Source: Chloroflexota bacterium (GTDB lineage Bacteria; Chloroflexota; Dehalococcoidia; Lucifugimonadales; UBA3495). Taken from it: DNA of 64,000 nucleotides. Positions 50,552 through 59,837 of the stretch are shown piece by piece. Within the stretch, counting starts at the first letter, position 1; each line of letters begins with the position of its first letter. The stretch covers positions 62,001 through 126,000 of the forward strand of contig JACZUF010000002.1 of NCBI GenBank assembly GCA_022573285.1, read 5' to 3'. The notes under the pieces are model-generated. The model saw only the letters and a program-made list of their open reading frames with translations, searched no databases and was not told the origin of the DNA. A program made the translations under genes and the position numbers.

Positions 50552-50971
50552 ATGTACAGGAAGAAATCTCCGGTCCGGCTGCCAGTACTCGCCGCTCTAT
50601 TCTTCTTGCCGTTGGCGTTGCTAGCTTGCGGCTCCGAAAAGACTTCCATGCTGACGGCTACGCCGGCCCCGATGCCCACGTCGGCGCCCACGCTGGATGG
50701 CGAACCGGCGGAGATCGGGGTCCGCTACTCACACAATCTATATACCCACTGCGGAGTCCGGTACGCCAACTTCGATGGGCGGAGGTGGCTAGCCGACCCA
50801 ATACCGACGGACATTGGCGGAGCGAACCCACCGCCGGGCTGGGGAAACCCCTTTGATTCCGGCACCATGGAGTTGGTTGCCAAAGACCGGGCTTTGTTCC
50901 GGTCAAAGTCCGGGAATCGCGCTTTTTTCGAACCCGCTCCGGAGGACTACTCTTTCAAGACATGCGTGTGA
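50552..50971 (+). CDS. Small lipoprotein, unknown
   Basis: A 139-residue predicted lipoprotein. The signal peptide (about 1-26) carries basic RKK, a leucine-rich core and the lipobox LALLACGSE (Cys near 26), then a short Thr/Pro-rich spacer and a domain of about 90 residues with three cysteines, tryptophans and RYSHNLYTHCGVRYANFDGRRWLAD. I know no family. It lies between two TPP-enzyme genes on divergent strands and is probably monocistronic. Confidence 0.6.
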   Translation: MYRKKSPVRLPVLAALFFLPLALLACGSEKTSMLTATPAPMPTSAPTLDGEPAEIGVRYSHNLYTHCGVRYANFDGRRWLADPIPTDIGGANPPPGWGNPFDSGTMELVAKDRALFRSKSGNRAFFEPAPEDYSFKTCV

Positions 50972-51180
50972 GCCTATTCCCTCCGTCCAGCATCGATTGA
51001 CCGAATTTCGATGGCATCGGCCCAAGACAGCAACGCCAACCGGTCTTGTTGACCCTGTCAGATGCGAAGGGTATCATCCGTCCAACATCCGCCGGTTCGA
51101 GCCTATTCCAGCTACGATTGCCGCCTGCTTTGGGTATCCCCCAAAGCGAATATCACCAAGCGGCCTAATGAGGAAAACCC

Positions 51181-52899
51181 ATGCCATCAGCCAGTGAGAT
51201 GATCGTCCAGACCCTGGAGGAAGCCGGTATTGACCACGTCTTCGGCATTCCCGGCGGCGGGACCGGGCAGATCTTTCAGGTACTCGAGACCAAGAAGGAC
51301 AGCATCAAGACCATATTGGTGCGTCACGAGCAGGTGGCGGCCATCATGGCCGATGCCTACGGCCGCGCCGCGGGGAAACCGGCGGCCATCATGGGCCAAG
51401 GGCTGTTCATGGGGTCCAACGCCACCTTCGGCATCATGGAAGCCATGCTCAGCAGTTCCCCCATGGTGGTGATCACCGACACCTCCGACGGCGGCGCGGC
51501 CCAGCGTCCCGCCAACCAGTCGGGGGCCGGGGAATACGGCAGCATCGACCTCCAGGCCATCTTCAAATCCATGACCAAATACACGACCCTCGCCACCAGT
51601 CCCAAAGAAGCCGTGCTGGGCACCCAACTGGCCATCAAACATGCCGTCAGCGGCCGCCCCGGACCCACCACGGTACTGATGCGCTCGGCGGCCATCTCAG
51701 GCCAGGTGGACGTGGAATCCCCGCCCTTCATCCACAACGCGTCGGGGTTCCTGAACACGGTGAAGCCGGCCAGCGCGCCGGTGGACATCCAACGGGCCAT
51801 CCAGATACTTAACGAGTCCCGCAGGCCGGTGATCGTCGCTGGCAACGGGGTGCACGTGGCCAGGGCCCACTCCCAGCTACAGGAACTAGCCGAACAATGG
51901 GGCATGCCCGTGGCCACCAGCTACAAGGGCAAGAGCGCCATCTCCGAGGACCATCCCCTGGCCCTGGGCATGGTGGGCACCTACGGCCAGGAAACGGCCA
52001 ACAGGGCGGTGGGCGACGCCGACACCGTGCTCGTGGTGGGCGCGCTGCTCCGCTCCCAGGAGACCGTGGGCGAGCGTCCCGACATCTTCAACCCCAACCG
52101 CCAGCGCATCATCCAGATCGACATCGACGAGCGCAACGCCGGGTGGTCCTTCCCGGTGGAACTGGGCCTGATCGGAGACGCCCGGGTGATCCTGGAGCAG
52201 TTGGTGGAGGCATCCAAGTCCGCCGCGCCGGGCAATGCCGCCAACCGGAAAGAGTGGACCGACAGCCTGTCCGGCCGCCGTGACGCCGGGGCCTACTACG
52301 ACCAGCCGGAGATGCACGTCGATAGCTCGCCGGTGACACCCCAACGGCTGGTGGCCCAGCTCCAAGCGACCATGGACCCGTCCACGATATTCGCCTTGGA
52401 CGCCGGCAACAACCGCACCTGGATGGCCCATCTCTACCGGGCCCGCCAGGCCAACACGTTCTACAGCCCCGGCGGCACCGCCGGCATGGGTTGGGCGCTG
52501 CCGGCCTCGCTGGGCCTGAAGCTGGTCTATCCCGACCGGCCGGTGGTCTGCGTAACCGGCGACGGCGGCTACATGATGACCGTGAACGCCATTTCGACGG
52601 CGGTGCAGTACGACCTGCCCATCATCTGCGTGGTGTTCAACGACAACATGCTGGGCATGGTCCACGACCACCAGCCCGAGGGCCGCAAGATAGCCTCCGA
52701 GTTCTTCCCCACCAACAACGCCACCGTGGCCATGGGCATGGGCGCCTTCGGAATCCAGGTCAGCCACTCCAAGGACCTGCCCGACGCCCTCAGGGAGGCC
52801 CAGGCGTCTGGGAGGCCGGCCGTGGTCGATGTTCTGGTCGACCCGGGCCCCAGTCCCGACGACTGGCGGGCCAGCGCCCACCGCGCGGGCGAGACTTAG
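51181..52899 (+). CDS. Thiamine-diphosphate-dependent enzyme (acetolactate synthase/benzoylformate decarboxylase type)
   Basis: A 572-residue TPP enzyme. Seen: FGIPGGGTGQIFQVLE at the N-terminus, LVRHEQVAAIMADAYGRAAGKPA with the catalytic glutamate (about residue 45), and the ThDP/Mg motif VTGDGGYMMTVNAISTAVQYDLPIICVVFNDNMLGM (about 455-490). The sequence GGTAGMGWALPASLGLKL is the PP-domain start. It belongs to the same broad family as the gene at 48638, but identity is limited, so it is not a recent duplicate. GAGG precedes the ATG. It is followed 20 bases later by an SDR gene and probably co-transcribed. Confidence 0.88.
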   Translation: MPSASEMIVQTLEEAGIDHVFGIPGGGTGQIFQVLETKKDSIKTILVRHEQVAAIMADAYGRAAGKPAAIMGQGLFMGSNATFGIMEAMLSSSPMVVITDTSDGGAAQRPANQSGAGEYGSIDLQAIFKSMTKYTTLATSPKEAVLGTQLAIKHAVSGRPGPTTVLMRSAAISGQVDVESPPFIHNASGFLNTVKPASAPVDIQRAIQILNESRRPVIVAGNGVHVARAHSQLQELAEQWGMPVATSYKGKSAISEDHPLALGMVGTYGQETANRAVGDADTVLVVGALLRSQETVGERPDIFNPNRQRIIQIDIDERNAGWSFPVELGLIGDARVILEQLVEASKSAAPGNAANRKEWTDSLSGRRDAGAYYDQPEMHVDSSPVTPQRLVAQLQATMDPSTIFALDAGNNRTWMAHLYRARQANTFYSPGGTAGMGWALPASLGLKLVYPDRPVVCVTGDGGYMMTVNAISTAVQYDLPIICVVFNDNMLGMVHDHQPEGRKIASEFFPTNNATVAMGMGAFGIQVSHSKDLPDALREAQASGRPAVVDVLVDPGPSPDDWRASAHRAGET

Positions 52900-52919
52900 A
52901 CCGTAAGGAGGCGGCAGCC

Positions 52920-53684
52920 ATGCCCGACACGTTACACGGGAAAATTGCGCTGGTCACCGGCGCCGGGTCCGGCATCGGCCGGGCCACATCCCTGGTCCTG
53001 GCCCGGGAAGGGGCGACCATCGTGGTATCGGACGTCAACGCCGACGGCGGCGAGGAGACCCTGAGCGCCATCAAAGACATGGGCGGCGACGGAATGTTCG
53101 TCCACGCCGACGTCTCCCGCGCCGCCGACGTGGAAGCCTTGGTGGAGGCCACCGTTAAGGCCTACGGGCGCCTGGACTGCTCCTACAACAACGCCGGTAT
53201 CGAAGGCTACATCGGCGGACGCCTCCACGAATATCCGGAGGACACCTGGGACCGCCTCATGGACATCAACGTGAAGGGCGTCTGGCTCTGCCTCAAATAT
53301 GAGATCCCCCAGATGCTGAAACAGGGCGGCGGGGCCATCGTCAACACCGCCTCGGCCGCCGGGCTGGTGGGTTCCAGGCAGTTGTCGGCTTATTCAGCCA
53401 GTAAACACGCTGTTGTGGGCCTCACCAAGTCGGCGGCGTTGGAATACGCAAAAGACGGCATCCGGGTGAACGCCGTCTGTCCGGGCATCATCGACACGCC
53501 CATGATGGACCGGTTGGTGGCAGGCCGTGACGATTACGCGGCAACCATACCGACGCGCCAACCCATTGGCCGCAAGGGCACGCCCGGCGAGATCGCCGAA
53601 GCGGTGGCCTGGCTGTGCTCCGACGCCGCTTCACTGGTGACCGGACTGGCCATGCCGGTCGACGGGGCGTTCACGGCCCAGTAG
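52920..53684 (+). CDS. SDR-family NAD(P)-dependent oxidoreductase
   Basis: A 254-residue short-chain dehydrogenase: NAD-binding GAGSGIGRATSLVLARE (about residues 14-30), NNAGIEG (about 88-94), the catalytic serine in [23 protein letters not shown] (Tyr-x3-Lys, about 158-168), and CPGIIDTPMM. The C-terminus LVTGLAMPVDGAFTAQ is the usual family end. ATG 52920 follows GGAGG; an overlapping frame starting at 52491 is spurious because it runs in the TPP enzyme's antiframe. The TPP enzyme upstream suggests that it reduces or oxidises that enzyme's product (an acyloin, alcohol or aldehyde). Confidence 0.9.
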   Translation: MPDTLHGKIALVTGAGSGIGRATSLVLAREGATIVVSDVNADGGEETLSAIKDMGGDGMFVHADVSRAADVEALVEATVKAYGRLDCSYNNAGIEGYIGGRLHEYPEDTWDRLMDINVKGVWLCLKYEIPQMLKQGGGAIVNTASAAGLVGSRQLSAYSASKHAVVGLTKSAALEYAKDGIRVNAVCPGIIDTPMMDRLVAGRDDYAATIPTRQPIGRKGTPGEIAEAVAWLCSDAASLVTGLAMPVDGAFTAQ

Positions 53685-54170
53685 TCGTTAAATCAATGGC
53701 AACGGCTCTCCGGTCATCCCCACATGGTGAGCAGTTTTGGAGAATCCCGCGTCTGCACTTTCGTCATCCCGACCTAGTCGTAGATCCAGGCCATCCGGCG
53801 TAACCAATAAATAGCGTCCCGCAACTGTCACCCTGAGTGGAAGGAAGGGTCTCTTTGTTTCTGAGTAGTGCTGGCCCAGCAACAACGAGATTCTTTCCCG
53901 ACGGGTCGGGACCGCCTCGGAATGACAAATTCGTGGGGCGAGGCCGTTTTAGAGTCGCCGCCCGGCCATATCCTGGTTCCCGACTGTGGTCGGGACGACG
54001 GTGTGGGGGTTTGCCGGCACTCCCACGTCTGTTTCGTTGGACGGGATATTAGGCCGGTGATAGTATAGTCGGAGATTCATTCACAGGCCGAATAAACACG
54101 ATTTCCCGGTCCGCCAGTTCGGGCCGGCCCCAACCCCGGCTCCACCCATGAACGCTATCCGGAGGCCCCT
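53685..54170. other. Repeat-bearing spacer with a candidate promoter
   Basis: About 490 bases without a gene. It holds the second inverted-repeat element (53826-53927) and a candidate promoter of the CHAT-STAND gene: TTGGAC at 54037-54042, an 18-base spacer and TAGTAT at 54061-54066. Confidence 0.5.
53826..53927. repeat. TGTCA-type inverted-repeat element, copy 1
   Basis: A 102-bp element bounded by TGTCACCCTGAG and CTCGGAATGACA (inverted ends, two mismatches). A second copy of 92 bp lies at 62862-62953 with the same ends. Interiors share GAGATTCTT-type strings. Confidence 0.7.
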
Positions 54171-57100
54171 TTGGCGGATTTACTGCAAATAGTGGACCTG
54201 GCCGACTCAGGCCAGGTTCAACTTTCATTATTAGGAGGGTCCGGTCAGGAGACCGCTCCACCAGCCAACTTCCCCTTACCCCTCACCGGCTCCGAACTTG
54301 CGGAGATACGCTGGTACTTCACCGAATACCCGGAGAACACCTTCGGCGAGGCGTCAAATAGGGCCGAGAAGGTTCAAAATGGCCTAAAGGACCTGGGCCG
54401 CCTGCTGTACGAAGCGGTGTTCGGCTCCAGCGACGAGGCCCGCTCTCTTTTGGACCGGGCCACCGGGACGGGGCAGGCCCAACTTTCCATCGTCTCCACG
54501 CGGCCCGAGTTTCTCGGCCTTCCCTGGGAATTGCTGAACCATGACGACGACGGCTACCTGACCTCCAACCTAGCCGGAGTTTCGCGGCGGCTGTCCGCTG
54601 GGCCCTTGGAGGCCTTCACCGGCCAGATGCCCACGGACCAACTGAACGTCCTGCTGCTCCTCCCGCCCTCCGGAGAGGGTTCCGGAAGCATCGCCACCGA
54701 GGTATTGGCCGCCTTGGAGTCGCTGCCGGCGGAAGCCGAGTTGGACTGCCTGCGCCCCTCCTCTCCGGTCAATCTTCAAGAACAGTTGGCTGGCAAGTCC
54801 GGACACTACCACCTGGTCCACTTCGACGGTTTTACCATCGATGGCCAAGGTGTCTGTATGGAAGACGGTCTCGGTGGGACCATCTCCGTAGATGCCGCCG
54901 AATTGGCCCAGTCGTTGACCGGAGCCCAGACGCCGGTGGTGTTGGTGAACGCCTCATTTTCCAGCGCCCTGAACGACGTCATGTCATTCGCCGCCGGACT
55001 GGCCCAGGGCGGCGTCCCCCAGGTGGTGGCCGCGCCGGTCCCGATAGCCGGAGCGGGCCGGGTGCTGTTCTGCGAGAACTTCTTCAAAGGCCTGAGCGCC
55101 GGCGCGCCCGTTTCCCATACCGTAGCCACTGCCCGCCAGGCCATGATGGACCATCCCGAGCGCCCCTCCGCCACCGGACCCCTGGTCTCCTGGGACTGGA
55201 CCGTTCCCATCGTATTTGAGTCCAGGGAATACGCGCCTTCAGCCATAGAGATAGAAGAGCCGGCTGCGCCGGTGCCCGGCATGACCCAGCCCGAGCAGGA
55301 GCCGACTGGGACCGGCCTGCCCCGGGGCGGCCCCTACGGGCTGATCGGCCGCCACGCCGAGATATTGGAACTGGAACGCCGATTCCGGCAGGGGCCCGTG
55401 GTGCTGCTATCCGGAGACGTTGGCACGGGCAAATCGGAGTTGGCTTTGGGCCTGGCCTCGTGGCTGCGCAAGACCGGCGGGCGTCCCGGCGGAGTCTTCT
55501 ATTCGGTATTCGAGGTGGGCGCCGGACTGGAGCGGGTACTGCACGAGATCGGCACCGCCCTGGCCGGACTGGATTTCGCCGACCTGCGGGCCGAAGACCG
55601 CCGCGCCTGGGTTGTGGACTATCTAAATGAAAACCCAGCTCTGCTGGTCTTCGACAGCCTCCAGAACCTGTCCGGGTTCCCCACCGGAGCGCCGGGCCTG
55701 CTGGACGAGAACGAGATGGCCGACCTGGACTCTTTCTTGAAGGAAGTGGCCGAAGGCGGCCGGACCTGGACGCTGCTGGTCAGCCGCCGGGACCAAGAGC
55801 CGTGGCTAACCGTGCCCCATGGCGGCTACCGACTGGGAGGACTGGGCCAATCGGACCGCATCGTCTTTGGCACCCGGCTCTTGGAAGAGGCTGGGGCCGA
55901 CCCCATGCGCCTGGGCCCCGAGTACCTGGAGGTCCTGGACCTCGTTGATGGCCACCCGCTGGCCATGGAGATCGCTCTGCCCATCCTGAAAGAAGTCCCC
56001 GCTTCGGTCCTGGTGGGCGAGCTCAGGTCCGAACTGGGCCAGTACCAGCCGGGCGCCGACGAAGAAGGACGCCCTGCCTACCTCACCGTGGTCATGGACC
56101 ATGCCTTCAGCCGGATGTCCCGCCGCAGCCGGGTACACCTGCCCTTTCTTTCCCTGTTCCGCAGCCGGGTGATGATGGACATCCTGACCCACATCACTCA
56201 GGAGCAGGCCTACCAGTCGGTGATGGGCGAGCAACTGGGCTGGGGCGCCACCCGCACCCTCCTACGCACCGCCCGCAGCAGCGGGTTCTTGGAGCCCATC
56301 ACCCCCAGCGTCTACCAGATCCATCCGTCGCTGCCCTGGTTCTACGGGCGCAGCCTCTACCGCCAGTTCTCCCAGAGCGCCATCCAGCAACTGGAACAGG
56401 AGATTGTCCGGGTCTACGCCGACACCGCCGACTATTTCATGGAGACCCTCTACGAGAACCAGGAAGCCGGCACCACCGCCATCCTGGCCGAGGAGGGCAA
56501 CATCACCCAGGCGCTGGCCCTGTCGTTGGAGGCCGGCCAGTGGGAGAACGCCCAACTGCTGGTCCAACCCCTGGCCCAGGTCTACCGGATGCAGAAACGC
56601 TATCCCGAACTGCGCCGCCTGCGCCGTCAATTGATGGAAACAGCGGGCGCCACCGCCGAGGAAGCGGAGCAGACCGGCGGCATCGATCTGTGGCTGTACC
56701 TGATGGGCACCGAGGCCAGCGAGTGCATCGAGACCAAGGAGTTCGACCGGGCCGACGCCCTGAACCGGCAGCTCCTTGAGTACCTGTCCGGCAAGGAGGA
56801 CGGCGAGACCGACCCCCGCACCGCCGCGGTCTTTCACCAGATGGGCCAGGTGGCCCAGAACCGCTGGCAGTTGGAAGAGGCCCAGGACCTTTTCACCAAA
56901 TCCCTGGCCATTATCGAGGGCGGTGAAGACCAGGAACCGGTGGCCGACGATTACTACGGCCTGGGCCTGGTCTGCCAGTACCGTCGCCGCTACACCGAAG
57001 CCAAGGAATGGTTCAGCAAGGCCTTGGAGATACACCAGCGGGTCAACGACGCCGAGGAGATGGTCAATGACTACCGCTCTCTGGGCCTATGCTCCCAGTA

Positions 57101-57794
57101 CAAGTTCGAGTATGACGAGGCCGCGAGTTGGTATCAACGGGCCCGGGAGGTTCTGGAAGAGAACCGCGATGAAGAGACCGCAGTCCTGGTCTACCACTCC
57201 TTGGGCACCGTCTGCCACGCCCAGTACCAGTTCGACGAAGCCGAGAACTGGTACCAGCAGTCGCTGAGCATCAGCGACCGGATGGGCAACGACGCCCAGA
57301 TGGGCATCGAGTTCCACCACCTGGGATTGGTGGAGCAGGCCCGGGCGATGTTCGTCGATGACGCCGAGCACTGGTACATGATGGCGATGGAGAAGTGGCA
57401 GAAGCTGGGTGACCGGCGGTCCGAGGGCGACGAGTGCCGGCAACTGGGCGTGCTGTTCCACCAACAGAAGGACCTGGATAAGGCCGAGGAATGGTACGGC
57501 CGGGCGAGGGACGTCTTCGAGGAAATCCAGGACCTGAACCGCATCTGCCGCACCTACGGCCAACTGGGCATGGTGGCCGAGGAGCGGGACGACATTCCCG
57601 GCGCGCTGCTGTGGGCCGGACGCACCTACCAGATCGCCGGGAGCAACGGGCTGCCGGTGCTGGACCAGGCCAAGTCCCACCTGGCCCGGCTGAAGGACAA
57701 GCACGGCGAGGACGACTTCGCCGCCTGGTGGCGGGATTTCGCCGGGGAAGACCCACCCTCCGACCTGGACGTGGACCCCGAGACTATTCTATAA
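54171..57794 (+). CDS. CHAT-like/STAND ATPase/TPR protein with lost CHAT catalytic residues
   Basis: A 1,207-residue signalling protein starting at TTG 54171 behind GGAGG. Domain order: a CHAT-like caspase-fold domain (about 100-350, with LGLPWELLNHDDDGYL), a STAND/NB-ARC ATPase (about 385-640: Walker A GDVGTGKS at 415-422, Walker B ALLVFDS with Asp495, arginine sensor LLVSRRD and GHPLAMEI) and a TPR array (about 860-1190, at least seven repeats such as YYGLGLVCQYRRRYTEAKEW). The CHAT His position, normally HFDGHG, reads HFDGF (Phe221), and the Cys of the N-A-C turn reads N-A-S (Ser262). Both catalytic residues are gone, so it is likely a pseudo-protease whose ATPase and TPR parts still sense and assemble. 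Such proteins occur in immune-type and regulatory systems. Confidence 0.85.
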   Translation: MADLLQIVDLADSGQVQLSLLGGSGQETAPPANFPLPLTGSELAEIRWYFTEYPENTFGEASNRAEKVQNGLKDLGRLLYEAVFGSSDEARSLLDRATGTGQAQLSIVSTRPEFLGLPWELLNHDDDGYLTSNLAGVSRRLSAGPLEAFTGQMPTDQLNVLLLLPPSGEGSGSIATEVLAALESLPAEAELDCLRPSSPVNLQEQLAGKSGHYHLVHFDGFTIDGQGVCMEDGLGGTISVDAAELAQSLTGAQTPVVLVNASFSSALNDVMSFAAGLAQGGVPQVVAAPVPIAGAGRVLFCENFFKGLSAGAPVSHTVATARQAMMDHPERPSATGPLVSWDWTVPIVFESREYAPSAIEIEEPAAPVPGMTQPEQEPTGTGLPRGGPYGLIGRHAEILELERRFRQGPVVLLSGDVGTGKSELALGLASWLRKTGGRPGGVFYSVFEVGAGLERVLHEIGTALAGLDFADLRAEDRRAWVVDYLNENPALLVFDSLQNLSGFPTGAPGLLDENEMADLDSFLKEVAEGGRTWTLLVSRRDQEPWLTVPHGGYRLGGLGQSDRIVFGTRLLEEAGADPMRLGPEYLEVLDLVDGHPLAMEIALPILKEVPASVLVGELRSELGQYQPGADEEGRPAYLTVVMDHAFSRMSRRSRVHLPFLSLFRSRVMMDILTHITQEQAYQSVMGEQLGWGATRTLLRTARSSGFLEPITPSVYQIHPSLPWFYGRSLYRQFSQSAIQQLEQEIVRVYADTADYFMETLYENQEAGTTAILAEEGNITQALALSLEAGQWENAQLLVQPLAQVYRMQKRYPELRRLRRQLMETAGATAEEAEQTGGIDLWLYLMGTEASECIETKEFDRADALNRQLLEYLSGKEDGETDPRTAAVFHQMGQVAQNRWQLEEAQDLFTKSLAIIEGGEDQEPVADDYYGLGLVCQYRRRYTEAKEWFSKALEIHQRVNDAEEMVNDYRSLGLCSQYKFEYDEAASWYQRAREVLEENRDEETAVLVYHSLGTVCHAQYQFDEAENWYQQSLSISDRMGNDAQMGIEFHHLGLVEQARAMFVDDAEHWYMMAMEKWQKLGDRRSEGDECRQLGVLFHQQKDLDKAEEWYGRARDVFEEIQDLNRICRTYGQLGMVAEERDDIPGALLWAGRTYQIAGSNGLPVLDQAKSHLARLKDKHGEDDFAAWWRDFAGEDPPSDLDVDPETIL

Positions 57795-57813
57795 ACGCCC
57801 CGGAGGTGCCAAA

Positions 57814-59785
57814 TTGGCAGTGACATCCATCGACATCAGAGAACGCGGCCCCTATGGCGGCGGAATAACCTTCGGCGAGACGGGCGCCTACGAGCAGTTG
57901 GACGGCACGGTCCACTTCGCCGTAGACCCGGCCAACCCGGCCAACAACCTGATCACCGACCTGGAGCTTGCTCCCAGAAACCAGGCGGGACTTGTGGAGT
58001 TTTCGGCGGACTTCAGGATACTGAGGCCGGTAGACCGGCGGAAAGGCAGCCACAAGCTATTCTTCGACGTGGTGAACCGGGGCAACGTTCTGTCACTGCG
58101 CCGAATCAACAGCGCGCCGGGTAACGCCCACATGGACCCCGGCAACGGGTTCCTGATGCGCCGGGGCTATACCCAGGTCTGGTGCGGCTGGCAGCACGAC
58201 GTGCCCCAAGAACCGGGGGCGCTCAGGGTCAATGTGCCCAACGCCCTTGACGCAAACGGCCCGGTGACCGGCCGCATCGCCGTCACCTTCCAGCCCAACG
58301 AGGCGGCCACCACCCAGATGCTCTCCGACCGGGGCCACTTGCCCTACCCCGCCAGCGGTCTGGAACAACCCGACGCCGAGCTAACCGTCCAGGACTACGA
58401 CGCCGGACCAGCCACGGTCATCCCCCGCTCCGACTGGTCCTTTGGCCGTCTGGAGCAGGGCGGTGTCGTACCCGACTCCACTCACATCCACATGGCGTCA
58501 GGCTTTGAAGCGGGCAAGGTCTACCGCTGCGTCTACACCACCGCCACCGCGCCGGTGGTGGGCCTGGGTCTGGCGGCCGTACGGGACTTCGTCTCCCACC
58601 TCAGGTATTCGAGCAACCGGGACAACCCCTGCGCCGGCGACATCCAACACACCCTGGCCTTCGGCTCGTCCCAGAGCGGGCGTTTCCTGCGCCACATGCT
58701 CTATCTGGCCATGAACCAAGACGAGAGTGACCGCCCCGTCTTCGACGGCATCATCGCCCACATCGCCGGAGGCCGCCGGGGCGAATTCAACCAGCGGTTC
58801 GGCCAGCCCTCCAACCTAGTGGAGGCCAGCACCGGCAGTCTCTTCCCCTTCGCCGACATCGAGCAGTCCGACCCCGAGACCGGCCAGACCGATGGACTGC
58901 TGTCACGGCTGACGGCCAGGGGCAAATTCCCCAGGTTGTTCCTGACCAACACCTCCAGCGAGTACTGGGCCGGACACGCCGCCCTGACCCACATCGACGC
59001 CACCGGCTCCAGGGACATCACGCCGTCGGACTTCGTGCGGATCTACCACTTCTCGGGCGCCCAACACAATGCCGGCGTGTTGCCGCTGGGGCACACCCAG
59101 CCCACGGGCGCCAAGGGCCTTCACCCCTTCAACTGGGTGGACTGGCGGCCCCTGATGCGGGCCGCGGTAGTCAGGCTGGATGAATGGGTCAGCAATGACA
59201 CCCCTCCGCCGCCCAGCAGACATCCGCGTCTGGACGACTCCACCGCAGTGCCTTCCGAATCATTGAATTCTATATTCCAGGCCATCCCCCAAGCCGGATT
59301 CCCCGAGCACCTGAGGCATCTGGCCAGGTTCGACTTCGGACCCCATGACGGAATCACCGGGAACCTGCCGCCGGTCACCGGGAAATCCTATCCGGCTTTG
59401 GTGTCCAACGTGGACCGGGACGGCAACGAGTTGGCCGGGCATCCGCCTCCCCGGCGTGGCCGTGCCCCTGGCCACGCTCATGGGCTGGAACCTGCGCCAC
59501 CCGGACACCGGAGGCCCCGGCCAAACCCACAAGACCATGGGCTCAACCGTGCCCTTCGCCTTCACCCGGCAGGAACGTGAAGACGCCTCAGATCCTCGGC
59601 CTTCTGTGGAAGAACGCTATACGTCACGGGAAGACTACCTCCGAAAGGTGGAACAAGTTGCCAATGGCCTCGTCTCCGACGGCTATCTGCTGGAAGAGGA
59701 CCTCCAAACGGTAGCCCAGCAGGCGGGGGAGCGCTACGACCTGCTGGAGTCCCAGGTGAAACAAGCACAGCCCGCCGGAGACTAG
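57814..59785 (+). pseudogene. Alpha/beta-hydrolase-domain protein with a single-base frameshift
   Basis: A reading frame of about 657 residues if one base is removed. Residues 1-540 run in frame from TTG 57814 (GGAGG upstream) and contain FGSSQSGRFLRHML (nucleophile elbow GxSxG near residue 290), typical of the Abhydrolase_10-like family. At 59437-59439 a GGG run carries one extra G: upstream frame NVDRDGNELAG continues only in the next frame as IRLPGVAVPLATLMGWNL ... PFAFTRQEREDAS and a further 70-residue tail to 59785. One base therefore restores the family sequence. Either a real pseudogene or a sequencing/assembly error in a homopolymer. Esterase or lactonase-like activity is typical of the fold. 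Confidence 0.85.
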
Positions 59786-59837
59786 AAAAACCAGAACTAG
59801 ATTCAGCGGAACCAGAATCCAAAGTGGAGAGAAGAAG

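Noticed and set aside
52491-53684. A 397-residue version of the SDR gene starting inside the TPP enzyme gene
   Set aside because: The first about 140 residues are an alternative frame of the TPP enzyme. ATG 52920 with GGAGG gives a normal SDR N-terminus.
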